A stretch of 64,000 bases of DNA from positions 1-64,000 of the forward strand of contig DUZU01000002.1 of the NCBI GenBank assembly GCA_013349285.1. The letters are read 5' to 3'. The notes beneath the pieces were generated by a model, which was not told the origin of the DNA, searched no databases, and saw only the letters and a program-made list of their open reading frames with translations. The DNA is from Deltaproteobacteria bacterium. Lineage in GTDB: Bacteria > Desulfobacterota > Desulfobulbia > Desulfobulbales > Desulfurivibrionaceae. Numbering within the stretch: position 1 is the first letter of the stretch; every line of letters starts with the position of its first letter. Shown piece after piece: positions 41,744 through 52,600 of the stretch. The translations under genes and the position numbers were made by a program.

Positions 41744-42592
41744 GTGCAAATTTTTTCACACCTAAACGCAGAGCATCCGGAAGATCAATGGCGAATATCC
41801 CTTGGCCTGGCCATCGGCGCCCATTTGCTGATTGTCGTCATAACGCTGCTTGCCCCGTATTTGTTTCAATATCACCGGAAGATGCCTGAGGTCTATACGG
41901 TAAACCTTTTCACGGTTGAGGATATACCTGCCCCCCAATTGGCCCGTCCGCCTCAACCGCAGATTGCTCCTAGAAAAATCAAGGAGATAAAACCCGAACC
42001 GGCACCGGTCAAGGCGCAGCCCACCCCGCCACCGGCGGCCACCCCGGTCTCGGCGGCTCCCAAAACCATTTCCCTAAAGCCGGTCAAGAAAAAGACCAAG
42101 AGCGACATTGAAAATGTCAATCGCCTCCGCAACAAATTGCTGGCGGAAAACAAGGCTCAAAAAGCGCGGCAGGTGGCGGACCAAAGGGCCAAGGATGCCC
42201 TGGAAAGTCTTAAACAGGCGATTAAGGCAGGGGATACCTCCAAAGATGCGGTTGAAGCCCCGGCTCCGGCCCCACGGTCAGGGGCCGGGGTGACCGTGGA
42301 TGAAAATACCAGACGTTATCTGGTGGCGGTGAATAACCATGTGCAGGAACATTGGCTCTTGCCTGACCTGCAAAGCTGGAATGATGATCTTGAAGCGATT
42401 ATCATTATTCATGTCCGCAGGGATGGGGTGGTGATTAAGGATTATTTTGAAAGCAAGTCCGAAAATATATATTTTAATCAATTTGTGCAAAAGGCCATCC
42501 GTGACGCCTCACCACTTCCCCCTTTTCCGATCGGCATTAATGACCAGGAAATGGAAATCGGTTTAAGATTCAGACCAGGAGCAATTTTTTAG
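41744..42592 (+). CDS. tolA: TolA-like energy transducer
   Basis: The 282-residue protein has an N-terminal membrane helix (about 18-40, LGLAIGAHLLIVVITLLAPY). A Pro-rich, then Lys/Ala-rich linker follows (about 60-175, with PAPVKAQPTPPPAATPV). A C-terminal TonB/TolA-type domain spans about 185-282 (YLVAVNNHVQEHWLLPDLQS and DASPLPPFPI). It couples TolQR to TolB and Pal across the periplasm. The start is GTG at 41744, with no good ribosome-binding site. The linker is short compared with E. coli TolA (421 residues). TonB is a possible alternative name, but tolB adjacency decides. Confidence 0.85.
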   Translation: MQIFSHLNAEHPEDQWRISLGLAIGAHLLIVVITLLAPYLFQYHRKMPEVYTVNLFTVEDIPAPQLARPPQPQIAPRKIKEIKPEPAPVKAQPTPPPAATPVSAAPKTISLKPVKKKTKSDIENVNRLRNKLLAENKAQKARQVADQRAKDALESLKQAIKAGDTSKDAVEAPAPAPRSGAGVTVDENTRRYLVAVNNHVQEHWLLPDLQSWNDDLEAIIIIHVRRDGVVIKDYFESKSENIYFNQFVQKAIRDASPLPPFPIGINDQEMEIGLRFRPGAIF

Positions 42593-42594
42593 CA

Positions 42595-43902
42595 ATGCAA
42601 CTATCCACAAAGACAGTTTCTTATTTTTTGCCCTCAGTGCTGCTTGCCGCCCTGTTGCTTTTATTGATGCCGACCCCGGCCTCGACTCGTGTCTATCTTG
42701 ATATCACCTCTCCGGGGTTTCGCAAGGTGGTGATGACGGTTCCTTATTTTATCGACAAAAACCGGCCGGAGATAACGATTGATTCGGGGAAAAAGATGGC
42801 TGCTCTGCTGGGCCGGGCCCTGACCTTTCATGGCTTTGTCGATTTGATTGATCCTGATTCCTATGGCGGCAGTCAGGTAAAAGATTGGGCGTCGATAGGC
42901 ACGGAATTCACCCTTTTAGGGCAATATGAGCTCAGGGGAGAAGACATCATCCTTGAGATCAGACTGGTTGACATTCAGGCCGGTCAAATGATCCTTGGTC
43001 GAAGATATCGAGGGAAATTCAGCAACCATGAGGTCATGATCAAAAAATTCTGTGACGAGGTCGTCTTGAAACTCACCGGGGAAAAAGGGGTTAGCCTTAC
43101 CAAAATAGCATTTTCCTCCAATGCCTCCGGCTACAAGGAAATTTATCTGGCTGATGTTCTGGGTAATGAGGTTCAGCAGGTGACCAAACACAAGGATCTG
43201 GCCGTTTCCCCTAGATTCTCGCCGGATGGCAAGCAGCTGGCCTATACCTCTTATCATCGCGGCAACCCCAATCTCTATGTGACCAACATCGATAAGCTGA
43301 CCGTTACCAGGGCGTTATCCAGACGAAAGGGGCTGAACATGTCCCCGGCCTGGTCCCCCGACGGCACGACCATGGCTGTCACCCTTAGCAAAGACGGCAA
43401 CCCCGACCTGTTTTTATTGGACACCAAAGGTAAGATCCTCAGAAAACTTACCGGCGGTGAAGGCATAAATGTTTCCCCGACCTGGTCTCCCGACGGCAAA
43501 CGATTGGCATTTGTTTCCGACCGTAGCGGATCACCCCAAATATATGTTATGGATGTACGAACAAAAGCAGTTTCCAGAATAACCTATCTCGGCACGGAAA
43601 ATACCACGCCCAGCTGGTCTCCGGATGGCGAGCTGATTGCTTATACCGGGCGAGTTAACAGTAATTATCAGATTCTCTTGATAAAACCTGAAGGGGGTAC
43701 GCCGATTCAGTTGACCCAATATTGGGGGGATCATGAGTCTCCTTCTTGGTCACCGGACAGCAGACAGATTGTTTTCACCAATAAACGATATGATGAACAG
43801 AAAATTTGTGCCATCTTCAAAAGCGGCACGGGATTGCGTACTTTATTTGCCTTTGACGGCGACCAGTTTACACCACAATGGTCGCCACGGCAGGACAATT
43901 AA
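42595..43902 (+). CDS. tolB: TolB periplasmic beta-propeller
   Basis: The 435-residue protein has a signal peptide (YFLPSVLLAALLLLLMPTPA, cleavage near residue 31) and an N-terminal TolB domain (32-160, YLDITSPGFRKVVMTVPYFI). A six-blade WD40-like propeller follows with repeated SPDGK motifs (PRFSPDGKQLAYTSY, PTWSPDGKRLAFVSD, PSWSPDGELIAYTG). TolB binds Pal and TolA. It starts 2 bases after the tolA stop and its end is 32 bases from the cpoB start. Confidence 0.95.
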   Translation: MQLSTKTVSYFLPSVLLAALLLLLMPTPASTRVYLDITSPGFRKVVMTVPYFIDKNRPEITIDSGKKMAALLGRALTFHGFVDLIDPDSYGGSQVKDWASIGTEFTLLGQYELRGEDIILEIRLVDIQAGQMILGRRYRGKFSNHEVMIKKFCDEVVLKLTGEKGVSLTKIAFSSNASGYKEIYLADVLGNEVQQVTKHKDLAVSPRFSPDGKQLAYTSYHRGNPNLYVTNIDKLTVTRALSRRKGLNMSPAWSPDGTTMAVTLSKDGNPDLFLLDTKGKILRKLTGGEGINVSPTWSPDGKRLAFVSDRSGSPQIYVMDVRTKAVSRITYLGTENTTPSWSPDGELIAYTGRVNSNYQILLIKPEGGTPIQLTQYWGDHESPSWSPDSRQIVFTNKRYDEQKICAIFKSGTGLRTLFAFDGDQFTPQWSPRQDN

Positions 43903-43934
43903 CAGCATTGAATAACCAGGGAGGAGACCCGTTG

Positions 43935-44942
43935 ATGAAGAATAAACCTATGGTAAACCTGGCGTTGACCCTATGCCTTTCACCTTTACTGATGCAATGT
44001 GTTGCCGCGGAAAAGGATGTTAAGGGGCTTGACTTGCGGCTGCGGACAATGGATACCAAGATTGTCGATATCGGCCACTCGGTTGAAACCCTTAAAAATA
44101 AAAGCAGCGGCTTGGCCGATATGGGCCAGCAGCTCGACCAGATTAATACCAGGATGCTCAAGATTGAAGGACAAGTAGACGAAGCAACCCATCAGCGTCA
44201 GAAAAAAGATAAAGAGCAAACATCCTTTAAAGAGGCGATGAATAACCAACTCGCGCAACTGCAAAATATCGTGACCGAGATGGGTACCCAGTTGACCGAA
44301 CTCAAGGGCCAGCTGGCCCTTATTACCGACAACTATAAAAAACTGCATGAACAACGGGCCGCCGAGGCTGAGGAAAGGGCCAAAGAGGCGGCCGCTGCAG
44401 CCGCCGAAGCGGCAAGAGCCGCCGAAGAGGCTCTAAAAAAGGCTCAAACAGCAGCCGAACCGCGCAGCATCGAACCGGCCAAGGTCAAGAAAAAACCATC
44501 CGGCTCGGAAGCGGCGGCCGAGGCCAAGCCTGCGGTTAAAGACGAACCGCAAAAAACAGTGCAGTCCGCGGCGACCCTCGGCGGTTATGAAAAGGGCGCG
44601 GCTGCCTATAAAGCTAAAAAATACAAAGAGGCATACAATGCCCTGTCTGATTATTTAGAAAAAAAACCCAATGACAAAAACGCAAAGGACGCTCGCTTCA
44701 TGCTGGGAGAAAGCCTTTACCACCAGCAGGAATATGAGTTGGCCATCCTGGAATACCAGCGGGTTATCGCCGATTTCCCGCAAAGCGCACAAGCGTCGGC
44801 CGCCCTGTTTCAGCAAGGGTTGGCCTTTGAAAAACTTGATGAAAAAGAAACGGCGAAAATTGTTTATAATAAGCTGATTGCCGATTATCCGAAAAGCTTG
44901 CAGGTTGACGATGCCAAGAAACGGCTGAGCTACTTGAAATAA
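43935..44942 (+). CDS. cpoB: CpoB/YbgF-type TPR protein of the Tol system
   Basis: The 335-residue periplasmic protein starts at ATG 43935, chosen for GGAGGAG about 8 bases upstream. After a hydrophobic leader (MVNLALTLCLSPLLMQC) comes a long coiled coil (about 30-140), then an Ala/Glu-rich helix (EERAKEAAAAAAEAARAAEE), a basic/Pro linker, and three TPR repeats at about 215-335 (YEKGAAAYKAKKYKEAYNAL and SQASAALFQQGLAFEKLDE). In E. coli CpoB coordinates peptidoglycan synthesis with Tol constriction. The leader may be a lipoprotein signal, but Gln before Cys22 is unusual. No pal gene follows, as it often does elsewhere; a terminator ends the operon. Confidence 0.85.
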   Translation: MKNKPMVNLALTLCLSPLLMQCVAAEKDVKGLDLRLRTMDTKIVDIGHSVETLKNKSSGLADMGQQLDQINTRMLKIEGQVDEATHQRQKKDKEQTSFKEAMNNQLAQLQNIVTEMGTQLTELKGQLALITDNYKKLHEQRAAEAEERAKEAAAAAAEAARAAEEALKKAQTAAEPRSIEPAKVKKKPSGSEAAAEAKPAVKDEPQKTVQSAATLGGYEKGAAAYKAKKYKEAYNALSDYLEKKPNDKNAKDARFMLGESLYHQQEYELAILEYQRVIADFPQSAQASAALFQQGLAFEKLDEKETAKIVYNKLIADYPKSLQVDDAKKRLSYLK

Positions 44943-44996
44943 AGAAAAATTGCAGCCGTTAAGGTTGTAATTTTAGCAAGACAACTTGATAAAAAA

Positions 44997-45024
44997 AGAG
45001 GCTGCCCCATTCGGGACAGCCTCT
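44997..45024. terminator. Bidirectional terminator between cpoB and ppsA
   Basis: AGAGGCTGCCCC (44997-45008) pairs with GGGACAGCCTCT (45013-45024) with one mismatch, flanked by seven As on the left and eight Ts on the right. It can stop both the tol operon and ppsA. Confidence 0.85.
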
Positions 45025-45056
45025 TTTTTTTAGTTACCTTGTTTTTGCTAAAAAGA

Positions 45057-47498
45057 TCAGGGGTTGATGCCCATCTCTTTTTCTTTGGCCGCAACTGCCA
45101 GCCTGGTCTTAACCGCAGTGTCAGGAATCAGGCTCATGGAGTCGATGCCGCACTCAACCAGGAAGGTGGCGAATTCGGGGAAGTCGGAAGGACCCTGACC
45201 ACAGATTCCGATCTTTTTGCCGCGCCGCTTGGCGGTGGCGATAACCATTTTGATCATCTCCTTGACCGCATCGTGCCGCTCGTCGGCAATGCCGGCGATC
45301 AGCCCGGAGTCGCGATCAAGTCCGTAAGTGAGCTGGGTCAAGTCGTTGGAACCGATGGAGAAGCCGTCAAAGACATCGGCAAAGGCGTCGGCGCAAATAA
45401 CGTTGCTGGGAATCTCGCACATAACATAGAGCTCCAGGCCATTTTCACCCTGGACCAATCCGCAATCCCTCATAACCTCGATGACCTTCCGTCCTTCTTC
45501 CGGGGTACGGCAGAAAGGAACCATCAACTTGATGTTGTTCAAACCCATGTCGTTACGGGCCTTAAGCAGACCCTGACACTCCAGCTCGAAGGCCGGCCGA
45601 TATTTGGGGTCGTAATAACGGGAGGCGCCACGCCAGCCGATCATCGGGTTTTCCTCCTCCGGCTCATAGAAGGTGCCGCCGGTGAGGTTGGCATACTCGT
45701 TGCTCTTGAAGTCGGAAAGACGGACAATTACGTCCTTGGGATAAAAACCGGCGGCAATCCGGCCAACGCCCTCGGCGACCTTGTCGATGAAGAACTGTTT
45801 CTTGTCGGCATAGGCGCCGGTCTTGGCGTCAATCGCCTTAACCACGGCCTGTTTTTCAGGATTGGAGGATTTTTTCAACTCTTCGTAATTGAACAATGCC
45901 AAAGGATGAATGCCGATGTGGGAGTTGATGACAAACTCCTCCCGAGCCAAGCCTACCCCGTCGTTGGGGATCTGGCACTCGGTAAAGGCCTTTTCCGGAA
46001 TGGCGAGGTTCATCATGATCTTGGTCTTGGTCTGGGGCAAATCGCCGAGATCCAGTCTCTCGATCTCGAAATCAAGAAGGCCCTCATAGACATAACCGGT
46101 TTCACCCTCGGCAGAGGAAACGGTGATATCCTGACCGTCGGTGATATCTTTCGAACCGGTACCGGTGCCGATAACACAAGGAATTCCGAGCTCACGGGAG
46201 ATAATCGCGGCATGGCAGGTTCGCCCGCCCCGGTTGGTGACGATGGCGGAGGCGATCTTCATGATCGGCTCCCAATCCGGATCGGTCATATCGGTGACCA
46301 GAACCTGGCCTTTCTTGAAGTCATGAATATCGGCAACACTATGGATTACATTAGCCACACCCTGGCCGATCTTGGTGCCGACGGCAAGGCCCTCAACGAG
46401 AACTTTGCCGCCTTTCTCCTTGAGTTTATAGGTTTCCATCAGTTTCTTGCTGTCCTGGGAGTGAACGGTCTCAGGGCGGGCCTGAACGATGAAGAGCTCA
46501 CCGGTGCCCACCTTGACGCCGTCACCATCCTTGGCCCACTCGATATCCATACCCTTGCCGTAATGCTCTTCAATAATACAGGCCCATTTGGCAAGCTGGA
46601 GAATCTCGTCATCGCTGATGACGTAGCTGCGCCGCTCTTCCGGGGTGGTCGGGATGGTAATTACCGGTTCTTCGGTGTTGGGATCGTTATCATAGATCAT
46701 TTTGATCTCTTTGCTGCCGACCCTTTTCCCGACAATGGGGCGCTTACCCTCTTTCAGGGTGGGCTTGAATACATAATATTCATCAGGATTGACCGCCCCC
46801 TGCACAACCGTCTCTCCCAGACCCCAGGCGCCGGTGATAAATACGGCATCTTCAAAACCGCTCTCGGTATCGATGGAAAAGAGAACACCGGAGGAAGCGG
46901 AATCACTGCGGGCCATTTTCTGAACCACAATCGAGAGGTAAACGTCAAACTGGCCAAAGCCCTTATCATGACGATAGGAGATGGCCCGATCGGTAAAAAG
47001 GCTGGCGAAACAACGCCGGCAGGCGTCGATCAGCTGCTCGGGTCCACGGATATTAAGGTAGGTTTCCTGCTGGCCGGCAAAAGAGGCATCGGGCAGATCT
47101 TCGGCCGTGGCGGAGGAGCGTACCGCGACATCAACATCGTTACCGTACATCTCTTCCATTTTTTTATAGGCGGCATGGATTTCATCACGAAGATCATCTG
47201 GAAATTCGGCGGTACGAATGATATCCCTGACTTTTGCTCCCCGAGCCTGGAGATTTCTCAGATCATGGGTATCGAGTCCCTCAAGGGCATCAAGAATGGC
47301 CTGTTCCACCCCGGCGGTTTTCAGCAGATGTTGATAGGCATAAGCCGTAATCGCATAGCCGTTCGGCACCGATACGCCTTTGGCGGACAAATGCTGATGC
47401 ATTTCACCCAGGGATGCGTTTTTACCACCAACCATTGGTACATCTTCAATGCCGATTTCATCGAACCATAAAATGAAAGCCTTATCATGTTTAGCCAT
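45057..47498 (-). CDS. ppsA: Phosphoenolpyruvate synthase (pyruvate, water dikinase)
   Basis: The 813-residue cytoplasmic enzyme makes PEP from pyruvate and ATP for gluconeogenesis. The N-terminal ATP-grasp domain opens with DVPMVGGKNASLGEMHQHLS (about 19-38) and carries RSSATAEDLPDASFAGQQET. The swivelling domain has the phospho-His in GGRTCHAAIISRELGIPCV (about 420). The C-terminal PEP-binding barrel has GLAREEF, the substrate Arg/Glu sites MIGWRGASRYY and the catalytic Cys in KKIGICGQGPSDFPEFA. Length is normal. GGGAGC lies before the ATG, and a good sigma-70 promoter is visible upstream. Confidence 0.96.
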   Translation of the reverse strand: MAKHDKAFILWFDEIGIEDVPMVGGKNASLGEMHQHLSAKGVSVPNGYAITAYAYQHLLKTAGVEQAILDALEGLDTHDLRNLQARGAKVRDIIRTAEFPDDLRDEIHAAYKKMEEMYGNDVDVAVRSSATAEDLPDASFAGQQETYLNIRGPEQLIDACRRCFASLFTDRAISYRHDKGFGQFDVYLSIVVQKMARSDSASSGVLFSIDTESGFEDAVFITGAWGLGETVVQGAVNPDEYYVFKPTLKEGKRPIVGKRVGSKEIKMIYDNDPNTEEPVITIPTTPEERRSYVISDDEILQLAKWACIIEEHYGKGMDIEWAKDGDGVKVGTGELFIVQARPETVHSQDSKKLMETYKLKEKGGKVLVEGLAVGTKIGQGVANVIHSVADIHDFKKGQVLVTDMTDPDWEPIMKIASAIVTNRGGRTCHAAIISRELGIPCVIGTGTGSKDITDGQDITVSSAEGETGYVYEGLLDFEIERLDLGDLPQTKTKIMMNLAIPEKAFTECQIPNDGVGLAREEFVINSHIGIHPLALFNYEELKKSSNPEKQAVVKAIDAKTGAYADKKQFFIDKVAEGVGRIAAGFYPKDVIVRLSDFKSNEYANLTGGTFYEPEEENPMIGWRGASRYYDPKYRPAFELECQGLLKARNDMGLNNIKLMVPFCRTPEEGRKVIEVMRDCGLVQGENGLELYVMCEIPSNVICADAFADVFDGFSIGSNDLTQLTYGLDRDSGLIAGIADERHDAVKEMIKMVIATAKRRGKKIGICGQGPSDFPEFATFLVECGIDSMSLIPDTAVKTRLAVAAKEKEMGINP

Positions 47499-47836
47499 CT
47501 TGCTTTGCTCCCAGAATGATTTATTAAAAGTTTATGATAATAAAAAATGATTATTTATTTGACAATTCAAGGGTTACGCCCCCATTTTATAGCTAATCTT
47601 GCCGACAGGGTCAACCTAAACCTGCCGAATATATCAATTATTAATTATGAAGGTATAATAAATGGCTGAATAAGCCCCAGTCGAACTACCTGACACAATA
47701 GATAATTAAGAATATTTTTAAATTTCATGACAAAGAAACTTTTCATAAAGATGATAAGCTTATATCATATTTTTTAAACAGACTTTTATTTTTTTAAACG
47801 GTAATTTCGATTTTCACCTTATTAAGGATTTATGCG
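47499..47836. other. Divergent promoter region of ppsA and the phosphohexomutase gene
   Basis: The 338 bases hold the ppsA promoter (47537-47565). A TATAAT at 47654-47659 faces the phosphohexomutase gene but has no convincing -35 box. No other structure was seen. Confidence 0.4.
47537..47565 (-). promoter_or_regulatory. Candidate sigma-70 promoter of ppsA
   Basis: On the minus strand TTGTCA (47565-47560), a 17-base spacer and TATTAT (47542-47537) lie 39 bases before the ppsA ATG. Both boxes differ from consensus by one base. Start of transcription would be near 47530. Confidence 0.55.
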
Positions 47837-49567
47837 ATGATTGACTCCCCCTATACCCTGAAAATATTCCAAAAACACACAACGCCCAATAGTCACCGGC
47901 AAAGTGATTATTTTTCCGTGATCAAGGAACTTGTCGGCAAACGAAACGAATTATCCGCCGACGATCCGGAATATGAAGCGATTGAACATGGGATTAATCA
48001 GGCCTACGCCCTGGTTGAAGACGAAATTATCAACAATAACGACCCCTCGATCAAAGCGGTTTCCTTCGGAACCTCCGGCTGGCGAGGCATTATCGGCAAA
48101 GACCTTTTTTTAAAATCAATCTCTCAGGTCACCCAGGCGATCGTTAATCTTTATTCGCAACTTGATAGCGACAACAGCCTGGCCGCCGATCTTGGCGTGC
48201 AAAGCCTTAAGCAAGCCCAAGGCAAGGGGGCGGTGGTGGGTTTCGACAATCGGTTCGGCGGCAAACTCATGGCCGATCGGGTGGTTGACATCTTAACCGG
48301 CAACGGCTTCACCGTTCATTATGCGGGAGAAGCCACAACCGGGACCCTTTCGGCCGCGGTACTCATCCTTGACGCGGCTTTTTCCATCAATCTCACCCCT
48401 AGCCATAATCCCCTTGAGTACGGCGGCTTCAAATTCAATGCGGCTGACGCCGGCCCGGCCGCTGCCACCGTTACCAATGCCATCACCCAAAACGCCCGGG
48501 CGATTATCGAAGCTGATCAAGCAATCAACCTCTCGCCGGATCCGGATTTGGTCAACCGGATTGATGCCCTGGCCTGCTGGCAAGAACTGGTTGCCAAAGG
48601 AGTCTATCGACACGGCTTGAACTATCTGGATATAATCAAACGCTTTGCCGCGGCCCAAGATTGTGTGGTGGCAATTGATTGCGTCCATGGCGCCAGCCGG
48701 GTGCATATGCCCTCTTTTTTCAACAAGATGAACAGCGATCATTTCCTGCTCTTGCGGGAGAATGCTGATCCAACCTTTGGCGGCGTGGCCCCCGAGCCCT
48801 CATCCGTTAATATGCAGCAGGTAACCGATATCCTGCGGGCCAGGCCGGAAAAACTCAAACTCGGGGCGATAATCGATCCTGACGGCGACCGCATTCGCTT
48901 TACCGACGGCACCAACGAAATCGACATGAACATGTTCGGGGCCATGGCCTATCATTATCTGCATGAGGTCAAGGGCAAAAAAGGGTTGGTGGCCAAAACC
49001 GTCGCCACCAGTAACTTTGCCAATGCCATTGCTAAAAAACTCGGCGAAGATATCTTTGAACCCAGGGTCGGGTTCAAGGAATTCAAACCGGTCATCGGCC
49101 GGGCCCTGGTCTGTTTCGAGGAGTCGGACGGGATTACGGTGATCGGCCACACCCCGGAAAAAGACGCCTATATCGGTCTGATCATGGCCCTTGATATGAT
49201 CCTCACCCTGCAAAAAAATCTCGGGGATTATGTAACCGAGGTCCAGAATGAATTCGGTTATTACTATCCGGGCCGCGGTGGAGTTGAAGTAACCCAGCAG
49301 GGAAATGAACTGAAAGCAACCTTGGCCGGGCTGGACAAATATGGCCCGGGTGCAACCGTTGCCATCGGCGCTGAGATAAAAAAAATCAGCGAGGTGATTA
49401 CCATTGACGGCCGCAAGATGATTCTTGAGGATGGCAGCTGGCTGATGATCCGCCCCTCGGGCACCGAGCCCAAGGTTCGTTTTTATCTCGAGGCCAGAAG
49501 CGAGGCCGGCAAGGATGGCCTGATGCAAGCGGCCAAGGCGATGCTCAAAGAGATCGGCCTGCTCTGA
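47837..49567 (+). CDS. Alpha-D-phosphohexomutase (phosphoglucomutase/phosphomannomutase)
   Basis: The 576-residue cytoplasmic enzyme interconverts hexose 1- and 6-phosphates. The phosphoserine loop reads LTPSHNPLEYGGFKFN (Ser189), the metal loop is DPDGDRIRF (about 342-350), the sugar-binding loop is CFEESDGITV and the phosphate-binding loop is RPSGTEPKVRFYLE. TPSHNP (rather than TASHNP) favours a phosphoglucomutase of the Pgm type. An N-terminal extension of about 70 residues precedes the SFGTSGWRG opening. AAGGAT lies 8 bases upstream of the ATG. It likely feeds glycogen, LPS or other glycan synthesis, and lies divergently from ppsA. Confidence 0.9.
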   Translation: MIDSPYTLKIFQKHTTPNSHRQSDYFSVIKELVGKRNELSADDPEYEAIEHGINQAYALVEDEIINNNDPSIKAVSFGTSGWRGIIGKDLFLKSISQVTQAIVNLYSQLDSDNSLAADLGVQSLKQAQGKGAVVGFDNRFGGKLMADRVVDILTGNGFTVHYAGEATTGTLSAAVLILDAAFSINLTPSHNPLEYGGFKFNAADAGPAAATVTNAITQNARAIIEADQAINLSPDPDLVNRIDALACWQELVAKGVYRHGLNYLDIIKRFAAAQDCVVAIDCVHGASRVHMPSFFNKMNSDHFLLLRENADPTFGGVAPEPSSVNMQQVTDILRARPEKLKLGAIIDPDGDRIRFTDGTNEIDMNMFGAMAYHYLHEVKGKKGLVAKTVATSNFANAIAKKLGEDIFEPRVGFKEFKPVIGRALVCFEESDGITVIGHTPEKDAYIGLIMALDMILTLQKNLGDYVTEVQNEFGYYYPGRGGVEVTQQGNELKATLAGLDKYGPGATVAIGAEIKKISEVITIDGRKMILEDGSWLMIRPSGTEPKVRFYLEARSEAGKDGLMQAAKAMLKEIGLL

Positions 49568-49624
49568 TAATTATCTTAGCCCGGTCGAGATAAAGACAGG
49601 GGGATAAGGAATGATTTCAGACGA

Positions 49625-52600
49625 TTACCACCCCTGTCTCTTTATGCGATCAAGCAGGGAGAAGACCTCTTCCGGCACAAAAGGCTTGGAGATATAATCA
49701 TCCATCCCGGCCTCGAGACACCTTTCGCGATCACCGTTCATGGCATGGGCGGTCATGGCGACAATCAGGACATGGCTGTTATAAATCCTGGCGGACAAGC
49801 GGCGGATCAATTCAGGATACTCCCTGGCCTGGGGGTTGCTCTCGTTTTCACAGCGCCGGATGATGGTGGTGGCGGTGATGCCGTCCATGGCCGGCATCTG
49901 AATATCCATCAGAACCACATCAAAACCTTTCATGGTCAATATTTCAAGGGCTTCCAAGCCGTTGGCGGCGGTGAAAACCTTGTGCCCCTTATTTTCAAGG
50001 ACAATCCGGGCCAGATCCAGGTTGACCTTGTTGTCTTCAACCAGGAGCACCTCAAGATTTGAGGGGGATGCCGGTAAGGGATTTTTCATTTTATGTTCAT
50101 CAAGAAAACCCTCGGCATGGTCTTTTAAAAAAGCGGCAGTCAGGAAAAAGCTGCTGCCCTTATCCTTTTCACTCTCAACCCACATTTCGCCACCGAGCAG
50201 CGCCGAGAGCCTCTTGCATATTGCCAGCCCAAGGCCTGTGCCGCCATAACGTCTGGTCACACTGCTGTCGGCCTGGGTGAAAGAATCAAAAATAGAGTTG
50301 GTGAATTTCTCGGCAATACCGATGCCGGTATCAGTCACCGTGAAGCGTAAGGCCATTTCCTTATGGTTCTCCGACAAAATTTCCACGCCAAACTTGACCA
50401 TGCCGGTTTCAGTGAATTTAATCGCATTACCGATCAGATTTATAAAAATTTGCCGTAATCTCAGCTCATCACCAATCAACTTGGTGTGCATGCGCTCCGG
50501 AAGCTCATAGGATAAATCAAGCCCCTTTTCCTGGGCTTTGACCTCCATGGTGGATAAGATTGCATTAAATAATCGATCAAGATCAAATGGCCGCTCTTCC
50601 AATTCCATTTGTCCGGCCTCGATCTTGGAAAAGTCCAAGATGTCATTGATCAGACTTAACAACGCCTCGGATGCTTGTTGCACGGTCAACAGATAATTCT
50701 TCTGCACCTCTGAAACAGAGGTGTCAAGCACCAGACGATTCATGCCTAAAATAGCATTCATCGGGGTTCGGATTTCGTGGCTCATGTTTGCCAGAAACAT
50801 ACTTTTGGCAATATTGGCACTCTCCGCCTCGTCCCTGGCCCGCCGCAGCTCAACTTCAATCTCTTTGTGGACGGTGATATCCCGACTCAGTCGAACAACC
50901 CTTACAACCTTGCCTTTGTTATCCTTGAGGGGCGAAGTGGTAATCTCGAAATAACTTTTTTTGCCGTCAACCGGCGAAAAATGGATGTGTTCCGCGGTTG
51001 ACGGCAAGCCGGTGGCCACGGTCTCCTGCAGCGGACAGATATCATAAGGGACGACACAGGGTGTATCACGATTATGGGTCACCTTGTGACACTTATTGCC
51101 GATAATATTGACGTTGCCATGCAGTTCTTTGAATTTGTTATTGCAATCAACAATAGTAAAGTCATCGGCATCAATCAAACATATGGAGTCATAAATGGCA
51201 TTGAAGATGGTATCGCTCAACTCTACCGAACGTTTGAGGGCGATTTCAGTTAACTGCTTTTCTAAAATCGTTGCGTGCAGATCTTGATTGGCAGCCTCAA
51301 GCTCCTTGGTCCTCTCTTTAATCCTCAGATCCAAGGTGTCGTTCAATCTGGTTAATTCATCCTCGGCATTCTTCCGATCGGTGATATCTTCATGCAACAA
51401 CACGACATTAATGATCCGGCCATTTTCATCAAAGATCGGATAAATCTGGGTCTGCACCCAGCGTTTGGCGCCGATCCCCAAGGTCTCGGCTACATCATAC
51501 TGGAGAGCAGGGATAAAGGTGGTGCTCCCGGCAAAGGCATTTTTTACCCGGGGTAAAACCCCATATTTTTCAAGCTGTTTATCCTCAAAAAGGTTGTAGC
51601 CGGCCAAATCACTAAGGGTGATTCCCCATAGATTTTCCCAAGCCCTGTTAACCTGAATGGTAACTCCGTCCGGCGCCATGATTTGAATACTTACCGGGGA
51701 TTGCTCGAAAATGGTGCGGAATCTCTCTTCATTGGCCCAAAGTTCTTTGTTTTTTTTGTATATTTTCTTTTCAAGCTTGTCGGTTACAACAAAGAAAAGA
51801 AAAAACATGACCGCGCAAATCAATCCGGAAAGAATAGTGATATAACTAATTGCTTTATTAAAAAATATTTTTTGGCCGGTGATGTCATTTAACACAAACA
51901 TTTTGCCCACCGGGATTGATCCGACATCGTTAATCGGTACCATGCCTACTCGATAAGAGCGGCGGTTCAAGGTAACCTCATTAGCAAATGAGAGAGGAAA
52001 ATCATCCTGCGAAGATAAAAAATCGGCAAGGAAATCAGGAAAGATATTCAAGGTTTGATCAATAAGAATCAACGATGGAAATCTGTCCCAGTTGATTTCG
52101 CGGTTGACCATCTGCATGCCGATTTCAAAGTCGTGCCGATTGAGTAACTTTTTCTGCAAAAAAACATAGATTTCAATCCCGATTGTTTCATGCAATTTAT
52201 CAATAATACTTTCTATTTCTTCACCCAACTCCACAAAACCCAGCAGTCGGTTATCTTGATAAAACGGAACAACCACCCGCAGGGTCAAAGTCCCCAAGGG
52301 GCCCAACTCAATGCCGGAAGACTGTAACCCGGTCTGCTCCGCCTTTAGGGTGGTAAATCGTTTTACTTCATCGCCAAAAATATCCGGTTTATGGGCTCGG
52401 AGGATAATTCGCCGATCCGGACCGGTAAAGTATAAGTGGGTGATTTTATGAGTTGAATTCAGTTCGTTAAACAATGAACTGGTTTGATTTAATAATAATT
52501 CTCTATCTTGTGCTTGCAGAGCGGCGCTGATAATTTCATTATGAAGCAGGGTGTCAATGGTTGCGCCCATCATCCTGGCGTCATTGACCAGTTGTCCGTT

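Noticed and set aside
45039-47471. 810-codon plus-strand frame running through ppsA
   Set aside because: It is the antisense shadow of a highly biased housekeeping gene. It has no recognisable domain and mirrors the codon positions of ppsA, which has all catalytic motifs.
49570-49640. Imperfect inverted repeat between the phosphohexomutase and hybrid-kinase 3' ends
   Set aside because: The arms need a two-base bulge, the loop is long, and one arm lies inside the kinase coding sequence.
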